From Callorhinus ursinus (Eukaryota > Chordata > Mammalia > Carnivora > Otariidae): a DNA stretch of 64,000 nucleotides. The notes beneath the pieces were generated by a model. It saw only the letters and a list, made by a program, of their open reading frames with translations, was not told where the DNA came from and did not search any database. How positions within the stretch are numbered: the first letter of the stretch is position 1; the number at the start of each line of letters is the position of its first letter. Positions 45,856 to 57,089 of this stretch are shown one piece after another. Made by a program: the position numbers and the translations under genes. The stretch lies in contig NW_020312785.1 in NCBI RefSeq assembly GCF_003265705.1, positions 25,370,561 through 25,434,560 on the forward strand, read 5' to 3'.

Positions 45856-45934
45856 CTGGGTTTTCTTAGCATCATCAAAAGAGAAATAATCTGATTCTGT
45901 ATGATTTGTGCCCGGTGTTCAGACAGGAAATTCT
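45856..45934 (-). other. Candidate exon (79 nt) with splice-site matches
   Basis: Read on the minus strand, a pyrimidine-rich tract ending tttcctttctcccctctag is a strong acceptor, and the segment ends cccag followed by gtaagt, a near-ideal donor. One frame is open through all 79 nt, giving a 25-residue stretch starting NFLSEHRAQIIQNQ, entering in phase 1 and leaving in phase 2. The other two frames have stops. One open frame of this length is expected by chance, so the evidence rests on the splice sites. I do not recognise the peptide. It could be an exon of a large gene, a non-coding transcript exon or a chance match. Confidence 0.3.
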
Positions 45935-46062
45935 CTAGAGGGGAGAAAGGAAATTCATTTCTTTACTACAACATGATAGAAATATTTCTTAAAAGAACAT
46001 CAAATTCCCTTTGTTCCAATTCAATGCTTTCCAGCTAATGATCTGATCTATCATTTGTTTTC

Positions 46063-46270
46063 CCGAGTACATATACTCAACCCCACTAGAACAGTTTCTT
46101 ATGATCCATTTCAATTAATCACACAATATTGCCCGCTGCCCATTAATAAACAAGCATTGTGCCTCATTAATCAGTCTCCAGTGAAATTGGCTCACTTGAT
46201 TTGTACCTCATTTTGACAATAATTTTAAGTAAGTTAATATCTGAAAATGGAACACCTAGAATAACTATAC
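46063..46270. repeat. Diverged direct repeat, copy B
   Basis: Same orientation as copy A at 44763-44990, roughly 1.3 kb away. The best block is aatcagtctcc followed within 25 bases by gatttgtacctcatt. Confidence 0.5.
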
Positions 46271-46595
46271 CCTCACAGAATTCTGAAAAATTATGAATTA
46301 ACAATAACAAGTTTTATCTTAAATGAACTCTTTGAAGTGCTTCAGAACCAAAATATATGTACCATCAAATAATCAGACTAAATTTAAAAGGAAAATTGTT
46401 TATTAATGATCTCAGTATTAACTTTTGGTAACTGACATAAAATAGCACATTAATTATTAAGGAATATAGATAAAATTTTAAAGTATGTTACAGGTTTTTT
46501 TTTTTTAAAGTTAATTATAATGATGTGTTGACCCTGGTCCTCTATAATTAGCTATAGGATCATATGTATCAGCATTAAAGATGAAATGATTTGAA

Positions 46596-46768
46596 GATTT
46601 TTTATTTATTGTTGAGAGAAAGAGAGAGCACGAGCAGGGGGAGGGGCAGAAGGAGAAGCAGACTCCCCACTGAGCAGGGAGCCCGATGTGGGACTCAATC
46701 CCAGGACCCTGGGATCATGACCTGAGCTGAAGGCAGACGTTCAACTGACCAAGCCACTCAGGCGCCCC
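46596..46768 (-). mobile_element. Can-SINE with exact 13-bp TSD
   Basis: Reverse copy with gaccaagccactcaggcgcc at its head end. Flanked by gaaatgatttgaa at 46583-46595 and 46769-46781. Confidence 0.92.
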
Positions 46769-47040
46769 GAAATGATTTGAAAATAAGAGATTTTTTTTAA
46801 AGTCAGTTTTTTACATATTTATACCTAGAAGGAACTAATGAATTGTAATTCGTAAATTATTTCTATGAAACAGAAATAAAAATGAAAAAAAGTGAACAAT
46901 TTTTAACAGACCTCGGGATCTATACCAATAATCTTCTAAACAAGGAACAAGCTTCATTATTGTTAAATGTTAAGATTTCAAAATAAGTATCACCTAAATT
47001 AAATACCCCAAATCTTCCTTTCTCTAAAAGACTTGGTCTG

Positions 47041-47226
47041 GGGCGCTTGGGTGGCTCAGATGGTTAAGCATCTGCCTTCGGCTCAGTTCATGATCCCGGG
47101 GTCCTGGAATCGAGTCCCGCATCGGGCTCCCTGCTAGGTGGGGAGCCTGCTTCTCCCTCTGCCTCTGCCTCTCTCTCTCTCTCTCTCTCTGACTCTCATG
47201 AATAATAATAAATAAAATAATAAAAA
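47041..47226 (+). mobile_element. Can-SINE with 15-bp TSD
   Basis: Head gggcgcttgggtggctcag, tail aataataataaataaaataa. Flanked by aaaagacttggtctg (47026-47040) and aaaacacttggtctg (47227-47241). Confidence 0.92.
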
Positions 47227-47241
47227 AAAACACTTGGTCTG

Positions 47242-48109
47242 ATGAAACTACCCATTTGTCATCTCATCTCAGTAATTTCAAATATACTTATAAACACTGA
47301 AGTTCATATTTGGGTAATGAAAATGACTTTCAGTCATTTTGAGGATCACTCTTAGTTTGCCTAGTCCCTCAAATTTTTCTTTCAGATTTAGAGACAGACT
47401 TAAGAATGAAGAAAATGACTTATACAGATGGGAAATTAATATTGCTCATAATTTTCTTCATTTCTTTTCTTTATTTTTCATCACTTGGTTTATTTGCATG
47501 AAAACAGGGCTTCTGATTCTTAAGAATTCATTTGCATGAACTGTTTCAGCACATAAAATCACAAGTTCCTCATTAACATGTACAACTATATGCTCATACG
47601 ATAGAATGTAGAGGTGAATGGGACCCCAGAGATAATACAAGCTACTCTTTATACAAATGAAGACAGTAAACTTGAGAACATAAGAGATTTTGCCAAAATA
47701 ACTCCGTGGTTTTAACAAAGGCAATATCTGGCTCAATTCTTCTGAATTCCAAATGATTATTTGTATTGCATTACAAAACTGTGTCACCAAGTCATTTAGG
47801 TGACTTACTTGTAGATCTCAGAATAGAAAATCTTTTGGTCATGATGCTTATTGATGATATTTTGAATGTTATTCATTTTCTCATGGCATTCTCATGACAA
47901 ACTGCACAAAGGATAATAGCTTTAGATGGGGTGGGGGATGGTTAGTTTCTGCTGGCCTCTTCCTATGTTAATAATTTCCTTTCATGCAAAATGGGAAACA
48001 GTAAATAAATTTATAAGTAGCCTTGTTACTAGGTATAGAGTTTTGGAAAATATCTTAAGGAATATGAATAATACAATAAATGCTTACTTGTAAATATTAT
48101 AAATGGACT
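47242..48109. other. Unassigned sequence
   Basis: No clear feature. A 110-codon minus-strand frame (47458-47790) has no recognisable domain, and the region 47540-47790 could hold a very old repeat. Confidence 0.45.
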
Positions 48110-48892
48110 TTTAATTTTTATTCATAGACTATGTGTTTTAGAGAAAGGTTTACAAAAAAGAAGAGTCGAAAATACAGAGAGGTTCCATATATCCCGTCTC
48201 CCCACTCCGCCCCTTTCACCCCACTTTCCCCACACAATTCCCCCTATTCTTAACATCTTTTCTTCCTGTGGCAGGTTTGTTACAATTGCTAAACCACCAT
48301 TGATACTTTATCACTAACTAAAGACCAAGGTTTGTATTAGGGCCCATTCTTTGTATGGTAAATTACCACAGATTTTTGACCAATACTGATAATCCCACTA
48401 TTACAGTTCCACTGCTCTAAATATTCCCTGTGCTCAACCAGTGCATTTCTTCCCCTGCCCTTCCTCTACCCTGAAGCTCTACACATGATTGATTTTTTTT
48501 CTTTACTATCTCTATTGTTTTGTTTTTTCCATAATGTTATATAACTGAAATCATATGTAGCCATTTAATATCGACTTCTTTCACTTAGTAATAGGTTCCT
48601 CCTTTTTTTCCCCCAAACTTGATAGTCCATTTCTTTTTAAGCAAAGAATAATATTCCATTGTAGGGATATCCCAGTTTGTTCGTCCATTCACCTAGTGAA
48701 GCACATCTTAGTTGTCTTTCAATCAAGTTTGGGCAATTATGAATAAAGCTTCTATAAACATCCATGTGCAGGCTTTTGTGTGGACATAAGTTTTCAACTC
48801 ATTTGGGTAAATCCCCAGGAGCATGATTGCTGGATCATATAGTAAGATTATGTTTAGTTTTCTAAGAAACTAACAAACTGTCTTCCATAGTG
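48110..48892 (-). pseudogene. L1 3' part (ORF2 end and 3' UTR), minus strand
   Basis: Reverse L1 wording: cttctttcacttagtaatag, agaataatattccattgtag, gggcaattatgaataaagct, ggcttttgtgtggacataag and actgtcttccatagtggctg. The 3' end lies at the left. Frames are broken. Confidence 0.8.
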
Positions 48893-48904
48893 GCTGAAAA
48901 AAAA

Positions 48905-49074
48905 CAAAAAACCAAAAAACTCTCAACAAACAAGGAATAGAAAGACATATAGGCCCATATAAGAAAGCCCACAGCTAACATCATATTCAATCGTGAAAAA
49001 CCAAAAGCTTTACCTGTAAGTTGGGAACAAGACAAGAATGCTCATTCTTATCACCTCTATTCAACATAGTATTT
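48905..49074 (+). pseudogene. L1 ORF2 reverse-transcriptase region, plus strand, left piece
   Basis: aagcccacagctaacatcat and acaagacaagaatgctcatt are ORF2 just before the RT catalytic motif. The orientation is opposite to the adjacent L1 3' part. It is split by a Can-SINE and resumes at 49269. Confidence 0.75.
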
Positions 49075-49268
49075 TTTTTTAAGGTTTTATTTATTTATTT
49101 GACAGAGAGAGACACAGCGGGAGAGGGAACACAAGCAGGGGGAGTGGGAGAGGGAGAAGCAGGCCTCCCGCGGAGCAGGGAGCCCAATGGGGGACTCAAT
49201 CCCAGGACCCTGGGATCATGACCTGAGCTGAAGGCAGACGCTTAACGACTGAGCCACCCAGGCACCCC
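49075..49268 (-). mobile_element. Can-SINE inside L1, exact 14-bp TSD
   Basis: Complete reverse copy. Flanked by tcaacatagtattt at 49061-49074 and 49269-49282. Confidence 0.93.
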
Positions 49269-49399
49269 TCAACATAGTATTTGAAGTCCTAATCAGAACA
49301 ATGAGTCAAGAAGAGAAAAGAAATAAAAGTCGGAAAGGAAGAAATAAAACTTTCTCTGCTTGCATATAACATAATCTTATATGCAGAAAACCCTAAAGA

Positions 49400-49401
<2 letters not shown>
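49269..49401 (+). pseudogene. L1 ORF2 fragment, right piece
   Basis: gtatttgaagtcctaatcag, gaaagaaataaaagtcggaa in outline, and aaccctaaagact complete the RT-region piece before a CA repeat. Confidence 0.7.

Positions 49402-49434
<33 letters not shown>
49402..49434 (+). repeat. (AC)n microsatellite
   Basis: Pure AC run of about 16 units at the end of the L1 piece. Confidence 0.95.
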
Positions 49435-49436
<2 letters not shown>

Positions 49437-49644
49437 ACATTAGAATTAATAAATAAATTTGATAGTTGTACCTATACATGCATACTCATATATGTGTATG
49501 TACATGTATAACCATAAAAATTCCTACTAATTGATATCTTCACCAAATTATCAAATTTCTTAATTTCTGCCAACTTGGTGAGTATAACGTGGTATTTTAT
49601 TGAAAGCTGTGATTTGTTAAAGATAGCTACTTAGTCTATGATAT

Positions 49645-49990
49645 TCTTCATTTTGAGAGTTGGAGTCTCTTTCTCCTACCCTTGAATTTGGGCTGCCTTT
49701 ATGACTGCTTTCACCAATAGAATATGGCAGAGGGGAAAGTTGTCCAGTTTTCCTTCCAGGCTTTAAGTGTTTAGGAGTGTCTACTTCCTTTGCTTCCTCG
49801 CAATTATTTTTGTCATTAACTACATATATACATACACACATAAACTATATATACACGCATATATACATTTTACACATATGTGCATATATATACATATACA
49901 TATACATACATACACACATAAAATAAATAAATATCGGTACCTTTCTGCTTCTTTAGTGTTCTTTGCCAGGATGTGGACAGACATGTCATA
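49645..49990 (+). mobile_element. Possible MLT1-type LTR fragment with AT/AC-rich insertion
   Basis: cccttgaatttgggctgcct, tttcaccaatagaatatggc and ccttccaggctttaagtg resemble MLT1-group LTR wording. An alternating TA/CA/CATA patch (49830-49935) lies inside it. Confidence 0.4.
49830..49935 (+). repeat. Alternating purine-pyrimidine (TA/CA) repeat
   Basis: Irregular ATAC/ATAT/ACAT units ending in aaataaataaat. Confidence 0.85.
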
Positions 49991-50074
49991 GTGATAATGG
50001 GATTTAATGAGTATATCATCCAATCATTCCTTCACTTTCTGATATGTTCGGTAGACCTTGAAAATAGCAGTTTC

Positions 50075-50269
50075 GGGGGCACCTGGGTAGCTCAGTTGGT
50101 TAAGCGTCTGCCTTCGGTTCATGTCATGATCTCAGGGTCTTGGGATTGAGCCCCACATAGGGCTCTCTGCTCTGCAGGTGAGTATGCTTCTCCCTCTCTC
50201 TCTGCCACTCCCCTGCTTGTGCACTCTTGCTCTCTCTTACTCTCTCTCAAATAAATAAAATCTTTTAAA
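50075..50269 (+). mobile_element. Can-SINE with exact 14-bp TSD
   Basis: Head gggggcacctgggtagctca. Flanked by aaaatagcagtttc at 50061-50074 and 50270-50283. Confidence 0.92.
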
Positions 50270-50630
50270 AAAATAGCAGTTTCTGTCATACCTTAAAATG
50301 TTTAATAAAGTCATTGGCTTTAATAATCTCATTTTCCTTACCCTCAGCTCGAGTACTTTCTGTTATCCAAGTTTATTGATGAAGATTAAAGAGAGTTACC
50401 CAAGATCATAACGATTGAAGGGCTTGTGATTCCAGGTCTGATTTGTTGAAGTTATTTCTTATCGAGCCCCCTTCACTCCCTGTCAACCTGTGGGTCTCAC
50501 CACATTCTTCAGATAAGCACACAAAGAAGGTTTAGTCATTCATTTTCCCTAGGCCTGGGCTGCTCTCTCACAAACAACCTGTTTGGCCCAAGGATTCATT
50601 CAGATATTTTTTAAGTATTTTTTTTTTAAT

Positions 50631-50905
50631 CAGAGAGGGCTTCTTCAAAATCCTTTATAAAATTGCTTTTTATACTTTACATCTTCACTTTTTATCACAT
50701 TACCTCAGTTTACCTTTCTTTAGGGTACTTCCCACCACCTGACACAGTATGGAAATGCTTATTTCCTTCTCACCTTAGAAAGTTACTTCTGTGAAAGCAG
50801 AAACCTTATCTAATTTGTTTACTATTTTGTTTGCATCTATACCTAAAATAACATTTAACACTAGTAGGCATTTGGTATATTTTTGTTTAGTGAAGTGAAT
50901 AAAGG
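50631..50905 (+). repeat. L2 LINE 3' end
   Basis: agagagggcttcttcaaaat, cccaccacctgacacagtat, ctgtgaaagcagaaacctta and cactagtaggcatttggtat follow the L2 3' terminal consensus. Confidence 0.65.
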
Positions 50906-51480
50906 TAGTAAATTGTACCTAGGCTGTTAGGATCCAGGCAATAGATATCACAATACCTACTGAAATGGTTGTGCCATTTAATGAGATGATACATAAAATG
51001 CTCCCCACACTGTCTAGCGTAAAATCAGTACTTATGAGTGTTAGTTCTCTTAATACCTCCTGCAGCTGTGTTAGGTAAAGGCAGGGAGGAAGGAAGAGCC
51101 TGTGCTTACCACCATACGCATCTTGCCTCCTTGCAAATTGGACTATGGCATAGAAATCCTACAGGAATGCATCCTTCTACTTCCTGGACACATTCCTTGC
51201 CACCTTAGCAAACAAAACCACAAGTATGTGTGCAGTGGTACCCATAAATAGCTAGGGCCCATGTATCACTGGAAGACTCAATTGACATTTTATCCACATT
51301 CGCTTCAAGAAGGAGAGCCAATTACATAGAACAAATCTACCAACAGTCTGTTTCAGGTCTTTTCTCCTCTTTATTTCCACTATTGTTTCTGACTGGAAAA
51401 CGACTTTTTAGTCTCTCTCTCCTCTCTCTCCCCCACCTTGTATACATCTTTTTTAACCCATCTTAGATTTTAAGAAAAAA
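50906..51480. other. Unassigned sequence
   Basis: No convincing feature; a MIR-like patch may lie at 50950-51060. Confidence 0.45.
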
Positions 51481-51800
51481 ATTCCTTCATGAAGCCTCCT
51501 TTTAGTAGCCTGACCAAAGAGTTAGATTATTTCCCATCCACCTGGAGCTCTGTCATAGTCCTTACACTCTTGGAAAAACGTTTCTCTCTCTCCCTGCCCT
51601 CCTGTCCCGCCCTCCTTCTCACTTCCTCTTCCGCATCCCTTTGTCTCTCCCTCTCTCACCTTCTCCCTCACTCTTTCTCTTTCCTTCTCTCCCTCCTCTC
51701 CCAGCTAGGCTGAGGGCTCCTAAAGAAGAAACTATAATTCTTTCTTTTCATCCCCAGCACTCAGCCCTGTGGCTGGGTTGAAGTGAAATAAAACAAATTA
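51480..51800 (+). repeat. Possible L2 fragment with CT-rich expansion
   Basis: tcatgaagcctccttttagt and ccagcactcagccctgtggc resemble L2, separated by a long CT/CCT-rich stretch (about 51580-51705). Confidence 0.4.
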
Positions 51801-51818
51801 GCAAAAAACAGCTTCAGA

Positions 51819-52018
51819 GGGGCACCTGGGTGGCTCAGTTGGTTAAGCATTTGCCTCCGGCTCAGGTCATGATCTCAGGGTCCCGGGAATCAGCACGGCA
51901 TTGGGCTCCCTGCTCACTGGGGAGCCTGCTTCTCCCTCTTCCTCTGCCTGCCATTCCTGCTGCTTGTGCTCTCTCTCTCACTCTGTCAAATAAATAAATA
52001 AAATCCTTCAAAAAAAAA
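51819..52018 (+). mobile_element. Can-SINE with TSD
   Basis: Head ggggcacctgggtggctcag. The duplication core agcttcaga is at 51810-51818 and 52019-52027, preceded by A runs on both sides. Confidence 0.92.
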
Positions 52019-52027
52019 AGCTTCAGA

Positions 52028-52457
52028 TATTTTATAATATGATTTTAAATTATGTTTTACAATTTTTATGAAGTCTAAAGTAATTTTACCAAAAACATAA
52101 CCTGCTAGGTAAATTCCCAGCGTCATCCTCTATCAGTTGCAGTTATCTACAGAAAATATCCTGCTAAGTATGAGGCAGAGTATTAATATAACATAATAAA
52201 ATTAAATTAAAAAAAAGAAGTAGCTACTTAACTTTGGAATTACAGTCTATGTAACTGAGCCAAATGTTTCTTTTCTTGGGTGTTTTTGGAAATCTCACCT
52301 TCCCATAGTTCTCTTTGGGAAGTGTCCTGACATTCTAACCAATCATATTTCGGTGCACTTCATTTCTCCCATACACTACCACCTACTGTACTTCAGCCAA
52401 GAATACACTATAAATATCCCCCAAATAAAGGATAGTTGAACTTTCTCACTCACTTTA
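52028..52457 (+). other. Unassigned, with LTR-like signals
   Basis: aaccaatcatatttcgg (CCAAT), ctataaatatccccca (TATA-like) and aaataaagg occur in LTR order between 52335 and 52435, just before a SINE insertion. The family is unknown and the case is weak. Confidence 0.25.
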
Positions 52458-52656
52458 TTTATTTATTTAAAGGTTTTATTTATTTATTTGACAGAGAGAG
52501 AGACAGTGAGAGAGGGAACACAAGCAGGGGCAGTGGGAGAGGGAGAAGCAGGCTTCCCACTGAGCAGAGAGCCCGATGTGGGGCTCGATCCCAGGACCCT
52601 GGGATCATGACCTGAGCTGAAGGCAGACGCTTAATGACTGAGCCACCCAGGCGTCC
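52458..52656 (-). mobile_element. Can-SINE with near-exact TSD
   Basis: Complete reverse copy. Flanked by ctcactcacttta (52445-52457) and ctcaactcacttta (52657-52670). Confidence 0.92.
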
Positions 52657-52782
52657 CTCAACTCACTTTAAAAAAAAGCAAAATCTAATAAATTTTTTGG
52701 TTTCAAAATGGAGATATAAATATATAGGCATGCATAAACTTAAAAGAAATTAGCTTAACAAAAGCAAAAAGAGAGAGAGAAA

Positions 52783-52850
52783 GGAAGGAAGGAAGGAAGG
52801 AAGGAAGGAAGGAAGGAAGGAAGGAAGGAAGGAAGGAAGGAAGGAAGGGA
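52783..52850 (+). repeat. (GGAA)n microsatellite
   Basis: About 16-17 GGAA units, preceded by a short (GA)n run and followed by gggaggaag. Confidence 0.95.
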
Positions 52851-53159
52851 GGAAGATCTTCTGTCACACACGGTATTTTCTATGTTCATTTTTTGGAAAC
52901 CATTTTGCATCTTGAATGATCTTAGTAACATCTAGAGGTGGTTATCTTTAATAGAACCTTGCAAAGTGATGATATTGAAAGAACGAAGCAATATAATATT
53001 AATCAGACATATTAATTTGAATTTGATTCTGAAAATTGAGCGCTGACAATAAACTTTGTGTTTTAAATAAACCTTACACATATTAAAAATGAGGCTTTGA
53101 ATACTAATAAAAAATATACAAGGAATGAGGCAAAATAAAATATATAAATTAAATTATTA

Positions 53160-53375
53160 TTATTATTATTTTTTAAAGATTTTATTTATTCATTTGAGAC
53201 ACAGAGATACAGAGACAGAGAGAGAGCGAGCATGAGCAGGGAGAGAGGCAGAGGGAGAGGGAGAAGCAGGCTCCCTGCCAAGCCAGGAGCCCGATGTGGG
53301 GCTCGATCCCAGGACCCTGGGATCATGACCTGAGCCGAAGGCAGACACTTAACCATCTGAGCCACCCAGGCGCCC
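53160..53375 (-). mobile_element. Can-SINE with exact 19-bp TSD
   Basis: Complete reverse copy preceded by a (TTA)n run. Flanked by tatataaattaaattatta at 53141-53159 and 53376-53394 without mismatch. Confidence 0.93.
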
Positions 53376-53409
53376 TATATAAATTAAATTATTAATACTA
53401 TTACCTTTA

Positions 53410-53600
53410 TAGGACTTACAATTTTTTATATGTATTACACACTCACTAGCTGTATAAATTTAGGAAAGTCACTTGATCAATCTGGTTGACCTTCCTGCTT
53501 AATGATAACATTGGTTAAGATATAACATTTTTATAAATATCTAATTAAATAATATATGTAAGGCATATATTGCAAGGATGTACTTAGTTGCAAGGATATA
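53410..53600 (+). repeat. MIR fragment
   Basis: actcactagctgtataaatt, aggaaagtcacttgatcaat and ttaatgataacattggttaa match the MIR core. An 18-bp near-duplicate (ttgcaaggatgtacttag / ttgcaaggatatacttag) follows at 53570-53605. Confidence 0.5.
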
Positions 53601-53799
53601 CTTAGTGCTTGAAATTATTTTTGTAGTTAACAATATTCTTGTCTATTTATGCAAGTAACACACACAGATCCACAACCTAAATTTGCTTATTTCCAATGAA
53701 GCAAAATAAATACTAAGACTTAACCAGAGAAAACTACTATTAAACTTACAGTTTCTTTTCTTCTATACATTTTCACCAAAAAAATATTTCTTTTCAGAG

Positions 53800-54365
53800 G
53801 TTAAAGATCTGTACTCTGAAAGCTACAAAACATTAATGAAAGAATTGAAGATGACACAAACAAACGGAAAGACATTCCATGCCTATGGATTGGAAGAATT
53901 AATGCTGACAAAATATCCACATTACCCAAAGCAATCTACTGATTTAATGCAATCCCTGTCAAACCAAAAGCATTTTTTATAGAACTAGAATAAGTAATCC
54001 TAAAATCTGTAGAGGAACTACAAAAGACCCCCGAATAGCCAAAACAATTTTGAGAAAGAACAAACCTGGAGGTATCATAATTACAGATTGGAAGATATAC
54101 CACAAAGCTCATAGTAATCAACACAATCTGGTACTGACATAAAAATAGACACATAGGTCAATGGAAAAGAATAGAGAACCCAGAAATAAACTCACAATTT
54201 TATGGTCAATTAATCTACAACAAAGGGGGCAAGAAATACAATGGGGAAAAAACAGTATTTTCCATAAATGGTGCTAGGAAAAATCAGCCAGCCTCATGCA
54301 AAAGAATGAAATTGGACCACTAACTTATATTGCACATAAAATAAACTGAGGAATGGATTAAGCAC
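53800..54365 (+). pseudogene. Old L1 ORF2 fragment
   Basis: tctgtactctgaaagctaca, ttggaagaattaatgctgac, gaatagccaaaacaattttg, tcaatggaaaagaatagaga and aaaagaatgaaattggacca follow ORF2 downstream of the RT motif. Broken in all frames; no 3' UTR. Confidence 0.8.
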
Positions 54366-55287
54366 CTGAATGTTTTAACTCCAAAGATTTCAATCTACTA
54401 TTGGATTTTTTCCCTTGAATACCATTCTTGTATCATCCAGTTTCTTATGTATTCCTGCGTCAGTTTTGATTAGTTTTGCTTTGTTTTACACATTGTTGTG
54501 TTTATTCCTTAGGGATTTCTCCTTCAGATTTCATAGAGGCAATGCGTTGGTGTCAGTTTGTTTTCTAAAACTATATTCAAATCCTAAATTATTTCCAAAG
54601 TTATGCTTTTCTTCTGAGTTATAAAATTTTATTCTTTCTTTTTTTCCTCTTTCAGGGCATATTTTCTGAGGACTTGTGTATTTCATGTATTAATTGAGAA
54701 GAGATATCCAAGCCTGATATTTTCTAGTGGACCCATTGTATATATCGGCCTGACTTCAGTTAACCTTTCATTCAGGGATCAATTACCTATAGCTGAGTGC
54801 GTTCAGCTTTCAACCCAATTCCCAGTTTCCCAATGAAATATACAACTATTTTTAAATGCCCTTATCCCCTTACTTTTCTAGTTTGGTTTCTTACCAGGAT
54901 TTGTTATTCCTCAGTGGATGTAGAAATGATACTGTTTTAGAAGAAAGACAAGATGGTGTTAGCAATCTAGTTGCCACACCCCTAAAATAGAATGCCATGG
55001 TTAGGTCAGAACTTCTGAAATATAGTTTTTACAAAATATATAAAGGCAAAAGAAATCTCCTTGCACATTTCCTCTGCTCAGGACAGCTATCAACGTATGA
55101 AATTTCAATGGTGTTTCTTAACTAAATCCAGTACAATTCATAGTTAGTGGAAATTATTCCAAAATTTGGAAAATACATTGGTAGCATCTTTATTTTTATT
55201 TTCCTGGTGGTCACAATTATATCAAATTAGTAAGAATTTTTATGAGGATTCATGAGCAAATTCAAGCAAGGTATCTTTTTTTTTTAA
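54366..55287. other. Unassigned sequence
   Basis: No recognisable feature. Less AT-rich T/C-biased tracts (54420-54660) carry only short chance frames. Confidence 0.45.
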
Positions 55288-55303
55288 GTACCAAAATCAC
55301 TTC

Positions 55304-55507
55304 CTTAAGATTTTATTTATTTATTTGAGAGAGAGCGCATACTCACAGAAACAGGAGGGTGGGCAGAGGGAGAAGCAGACTCCCCACCGAGCAGGGAGCC
55401 CAACTAGGGGCTCCACTGGGGGCTCCACATGGACTGATCCCAGGACCCTGAGATCATGACCTGAGCCAAAGGCAGATGCCCAACCGACTGAGCCACCCAG
55501 GTGCCCT
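55304..55507 (-). mobile_element. Can-SINE with 16-bp TSD
   Basis: Reverse copy containing a local duplication of ggggctccac (about 55415-55430). Flanked by gtaccaaaatcacttc (55288-55303) and gtaccaaaatcatttc (55508-55523). Confidence 0.92.
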
Positions 55508-55523
55508 GTACCAAAATCATTTC

Positions 55524-56356
55524 TAATGCATCTTCAAATAGATGCTTTATCTTTTCTCCTTCTCAAATCCAGTAAGAATAAATCATTGTTGTTGCTGTTT
55601 TTGAACATCAGAATTTTTCAGGACATTTAGATGTTTGACATTTAGATGGTTTAACCTCAAAATAACCGACTAGCTTCCCTTCCTCTCCCAGCTCCTAAAA
55701 CTAAAAACACATAGATCTATGAACCATTTGGCAATGTATCTACCTGCCTATTTCTGTACATCTTTGCTTATTCTTTATCTCTCCTATATTCTCCATATTG
55801 AAAACCTGCTCTTCCCTAAGGCTTCCACAATGGCTATATAGAATGTTTAGTCTTTTTTGATTTGCTGATTAGGGCAGATCTATTTCCCTGTTATACCACA
55901 TTGTGGTTCTTGTAACACTGTCTGCACTGTTCATAAATAAATACTGAATGCTCTGTATAACTTCCCCATTGACTATTACTCTTCCATCTCCACAGCAGTT
56001 CTTTTAAAACTCGCACTTTTCAGATACCTCTTCCCACTAGTCTCTATTCAACTTTACAGAGAAAATGTCATCCATGGGAAAAGAACTGCATTAATTCTCA
56101 AAACCTTATTGGTCTTTATGCAAATGTATCTTTTTCTTTTATCACTATAAAGAAACCCCTCTTTTTATTGCCAAAGACTAATTACTTGACTCCTGTTTTG
56201 AGTTCTACCTGCCCTTACTTACCAAATAACAAGTTTATTTTAATAACAATCTTCTCTTTTTACTGGCTCTTCATCAGTATTTTAAAATGTTCAAAATCTC
56301 TTAAACATCATTCCTGTTATTTCACATATTGTTTTATGAAAAAAAAACCATACTGA
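55524..56356. other. Unassigned sequence
   Basis: No recognisable feature. Confidence 0.45.
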
Positions 56357-56541
56357 GGGGCACATGGGTGGCTCAGTCAGTTGAGCATCTGCCTTCAGCT
56401 CAGGTCACAATCCTGGGGGCCTGGGATCGAGCCCCACATCGGGCTCCCTGCTCAGCAGGGAGTTTGCTCCTCCCTTTCCTCCCCTCCACCCCTGCTCGCA
56501 CTTGCTCTCTCTCAAATAAATAAAATCTTTAAAAAAAAGAA
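56357..56541 (+). mobile_element. Can-SINE
   Basis: Head ggggcacatgggtggctcag with an intact body and aaataaataaaatctttaa tail. The flanks aaaaccatactga and aaaaacttattga may be a diverged duplication. Confidence 0.9.
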
Positions 56542-57089
56542 AAACTTATTGAATAGCTATAATTTTCTCAGTGCAATGAATATAATGAAAATAGATACTC
56601 TGAGTCTTATTTATTCTTTTATCATTATTAGAGTTAATAAAGTAATGCCTTCTAAGTCTTTCTTTCTCTCTTATGTCTCTCTTGAGCTACAAAACCACAA
56701 ACCCAAAGACACACTGAGCATTTCCATGTATCCCTCAAAACACTCAAATTTTTTCCTATAATGTTCTTCCCTTGCAAAATCCTCTACCTTAGCAAATGCA
56801 ATCCACCCTGTTGTGAAAATCAGAAACTTGCCTGTGTTGACTTCTCCTTCTGCCCCTGCACTAATGCCCAATCATCATGAGGCCCTGTTGTTTCCTTAAT
56901 ATCATCTTTTCAGTTTCTTACTTCTCTTCTTACCCACGTTCATGTTTATGGTTCAAAACACCATGATTTATCACCTGGTTTTTGACAACATTCCTTTAAA
57001 AGTTGTCTTTGCTCAACCGAGATCTATAATTTACAGAGCAGCCAAAATATTTCTAAATCACACAACTGATAGTGCTGGCTAAAAATCTT
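56542..57089. other. Unassigned sequence
   Basis: No recognisable feature. Confidence 0.45.

Noticed and set aside
47458..47790. 110-codon minus-strand frame
   Set aside because: No recognisable domain, no splice-site support and AT-driven amino-acid content; not enough to call a gene.
52165..52215. attaatataacataataaaa as an ultra-short L1 3' end
   Set aside because: The match to the L1 terminus is only about 35 AT-rich bases and no target-site duplication could be found.
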